From: Chromatiales bacterium
GTDB taxonomy: Bacteria > Pseudomonadota > Gammaproteobacteria > UBA6429
Assembly (NCBI GenBank): GCA_027076405.1
Contig: JALTJN010000362.1
Coordinates: 248,001-312,000 of the forward strand
Direction: 5' to 3'
Length of the DNA: 64,000 nt
Below, piece by piece: positions 62,686 to 64,000 of this stretch. Positions within the stretch are counted from its first letter, which is position 1, and each line of letters opens with the position of its first letter. The notes under the pieces were generated by a model. That model saw only the letters and a program-made list of their open reading frames with translations. It had not been told where the DNA came from and did not search any database. Both the position numbers and the translations under genes were made by a program.

Positions 62686-64000
62686 TGGATAGTGCTGACA
62701 TCAATTCACTAATCTCATCTAAACTGCGGGACGAATTAAATTCATGTACGAATTTACCCAGTTTGCCCGCCGTTGCACTAAAAATAATTAATGCCAGCAA
62801 AGATCCTGATATTAGTTTGCATGAGGTTGCATCAATTATATCCAGTGATCCGGCTATTTCCGCCAAGCTTTTAAAAATTGCAAACTCGCCACTTTATTCT
62901 CAACGTCGTTCTTTAAATAATTTGCGAGAAGCTTTAACTTTATTGGGTTTTAATGCTTCTTTGACTATTGCGCTCAGCTTTTCACTGCTTCAGTCCTTAG
63001 GCACCCATAACAAAAATCATGAAAATTACTGGAAGCGTTCTATTGTTTCAGCTTCTATTGCCCGAATGTTAGGTGCACGACTAAAAGTGGCAAAACTGGA
63101 TGATTTATTTTTAGCCAGTTTATTACAGGACATCGGTATACTGGTTATTCAATGCCTTGCTGATTCACCTTATTCAACAGATGAAACAAAAGGCTTGTCT
63201 CACATTGAACGTATTCAATTTGAAATGGAACAATTTGGTACTGATCATGCGATTATTGGTGCATGGTTGTTAAATTCGTGGAATCTACCTGAATATCTTG
63301 TACAGTCGGTCTTATATAGTCACTCACTAAACCGGACGGGTTCGGATAAAAATGACTCCGATACCCGCTTTCATTATTGTTTAAATATTTCCGGAACACT
63401 GGCAGATATTTGGTTAGAAGAAAATCCGGGTGAATTATTATTATCAATTTTACCTGTGGTTAAATCAGTGCTCGACATAACTGATGATGAGTTTAATCAA
63501 CTGATAGTCGCTATTGATGAATCACTTCCGGAAATTTCAAATATGTTTGAAATTTTTATCGCTTCAGATACTGAGCGGGAAAATGTGTTGTATCAGGCTA
63601 AAGAATTATTGCTTGAGAGAAGCATTTACACGATTAAACAATCAGAAGACGATCGCCACTATATAGAGAGCATTACCAATAGAGTTGAAAAGATTGAAAA
63701 AGAAAGTCGTATTGATCATTTGACAAAAGTCTATAATCGTCAATATATTGATCAACTTCTTGAAACTGAATTTGAAGAGGCAAATATCAATCGTTGGCCT
63801 TTATCACTGGCTTTTATTGATATTGATGATTTTAAACCCATTAATGATACCTTTGGCCATCTGGTTGGTGATGAAATTCTTAAGTTAATATCCGATTTTT
63901 TCTCAATCAATATTCGTGAAACAGATGTGCTTGCGCGGTATGGTGGTGATGAATTTTTATTAATGTTACCTGGTGCAACAGGTGAGATAGCTGCTGCAGT
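62686..64000 (+). CDS. HDOD-GGDEF signalling protein (3' end beyond window)
   Basis: At least 438 residues are visible and the frame runs off the right edge. The HDOD domain (about 18-225) has LPSLPAVALKIINASKDPDI, SSDPAISAKLLKIANSPLY and FLASLLQDIGILVIQCL. A linker with a coiled-coil-like helix (about 305-350) leads to a GGDEF domain with IDHLTKVYNRQYIDQLL, FIDIDDFKPINDTFGHLVGD and ARYGGDEFLLMLPG. The intact GGDEF loop predicts diguanylate cyclase activity. The HDOD part lacks the HD metal residues and is a protein-interaction module. Second c-di-GMP enzyme in the window after 36850-37971. Confidence 0.92.

Overview
The window is a stretch of a low-GC gammaproteobacterial chromosome. The evidence is gene order: lptD-surA-pdxA-ksgA; mreBCD-mrdA-mrdB-mltB-rlpA-dacA-(D-amino acid transaminase)-ybeD-lipB; hemA-prfA-prmC; and lolB-(Rieske-like)-ispE-tRNA-Gln-prs-rplY-pth-ychF are classic gammaproteobacterial neighbourhoods. 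Amide-transfer genes gatCAB and the MurNAc-recycling pair amgK-murU fit a free-living, non-enterobacterial lineage. The sequence alone does not allow placement below class.

The left 9.3 kb is accessory DNA. It opens with the start of a DUF1800 protein, then a decayed metallo-beta-lactamase-fold gene, two small methyltransferases and two small membrane proteins, all on the minus strand. From 5058 to 9346 lies a small chromosomal integron. Four gene cassettes are all read on the minus strand and each is closed by a recognisable attC site (5058-5156, 6045-6143, 7250-7352, 7768-7822). A candidate attI lies at about 8280-8340. On the opposite strand is a wrecked integron integrase (8425-9346) with an N-terminal extension, frameshifts, an amber codon and a deletion of its catalytic core. 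The cassettes encode two small membrane proteins, a more GC-rich single-pass membrane protein and a DUF5677-like protein. The array now looks unable to rearrange by its own integrase.

From 9343 to 38885 the window is mostly housekeeping: outer-membrane biogenesis (lptD, surA), ribosome maturation (ksgA), pyridoxal phosphate synthesis (pdxA), cell-wall recycling and shape (amgK, murU, mreBCD, PBP2, RodA, MltB, RlpA, DacA, an L,D-transpeptidase), lipoate transfer (lipB, ybeD), the GatCAB amidotransferase, a GGDEF protein and Hsp33. Less ordinary members are an 819-residue fusion of a glutamate-cysteine-ligase-like domain with an M14-type metallohydrolase directly downstream of murU, and an mreC whose only start matching its ribosome-binding site is ATT.

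From 38886 to 45441 is a second accessory stretch. It contains a REP-like hairpin, moeB, about 0.8 kb packed with palindromes and three copies of a 100-bp direct repeat, a small conserved protein, a gene remnant, and three AT-rich genes for exported cysteine-containing proteins (two lipoproteins, one with ankyrin-like repeats).

From 45521 to the right edge the core resumes: prmC-prfA-hemA on the minus strand, then divergently a TPR lipoprotein, lolB, a Rieske-fold protein that has lost all four cluster ligands but kept the disulfide cysteines, ispE, tRNA-Gln, prs, rplY, pth, ychF and tRNA-Met. After these come a peroxiredoxin-like gene, a sigma factor with a 59-residue zinc-finger partner, tmcA, and the start of an HDOD-GGDEF signalling protein cut by the window end. 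Inverted-repeat elements (families centred on CCACGAAGGACAC and CTCAAAATGCTCA) recur between core genes.
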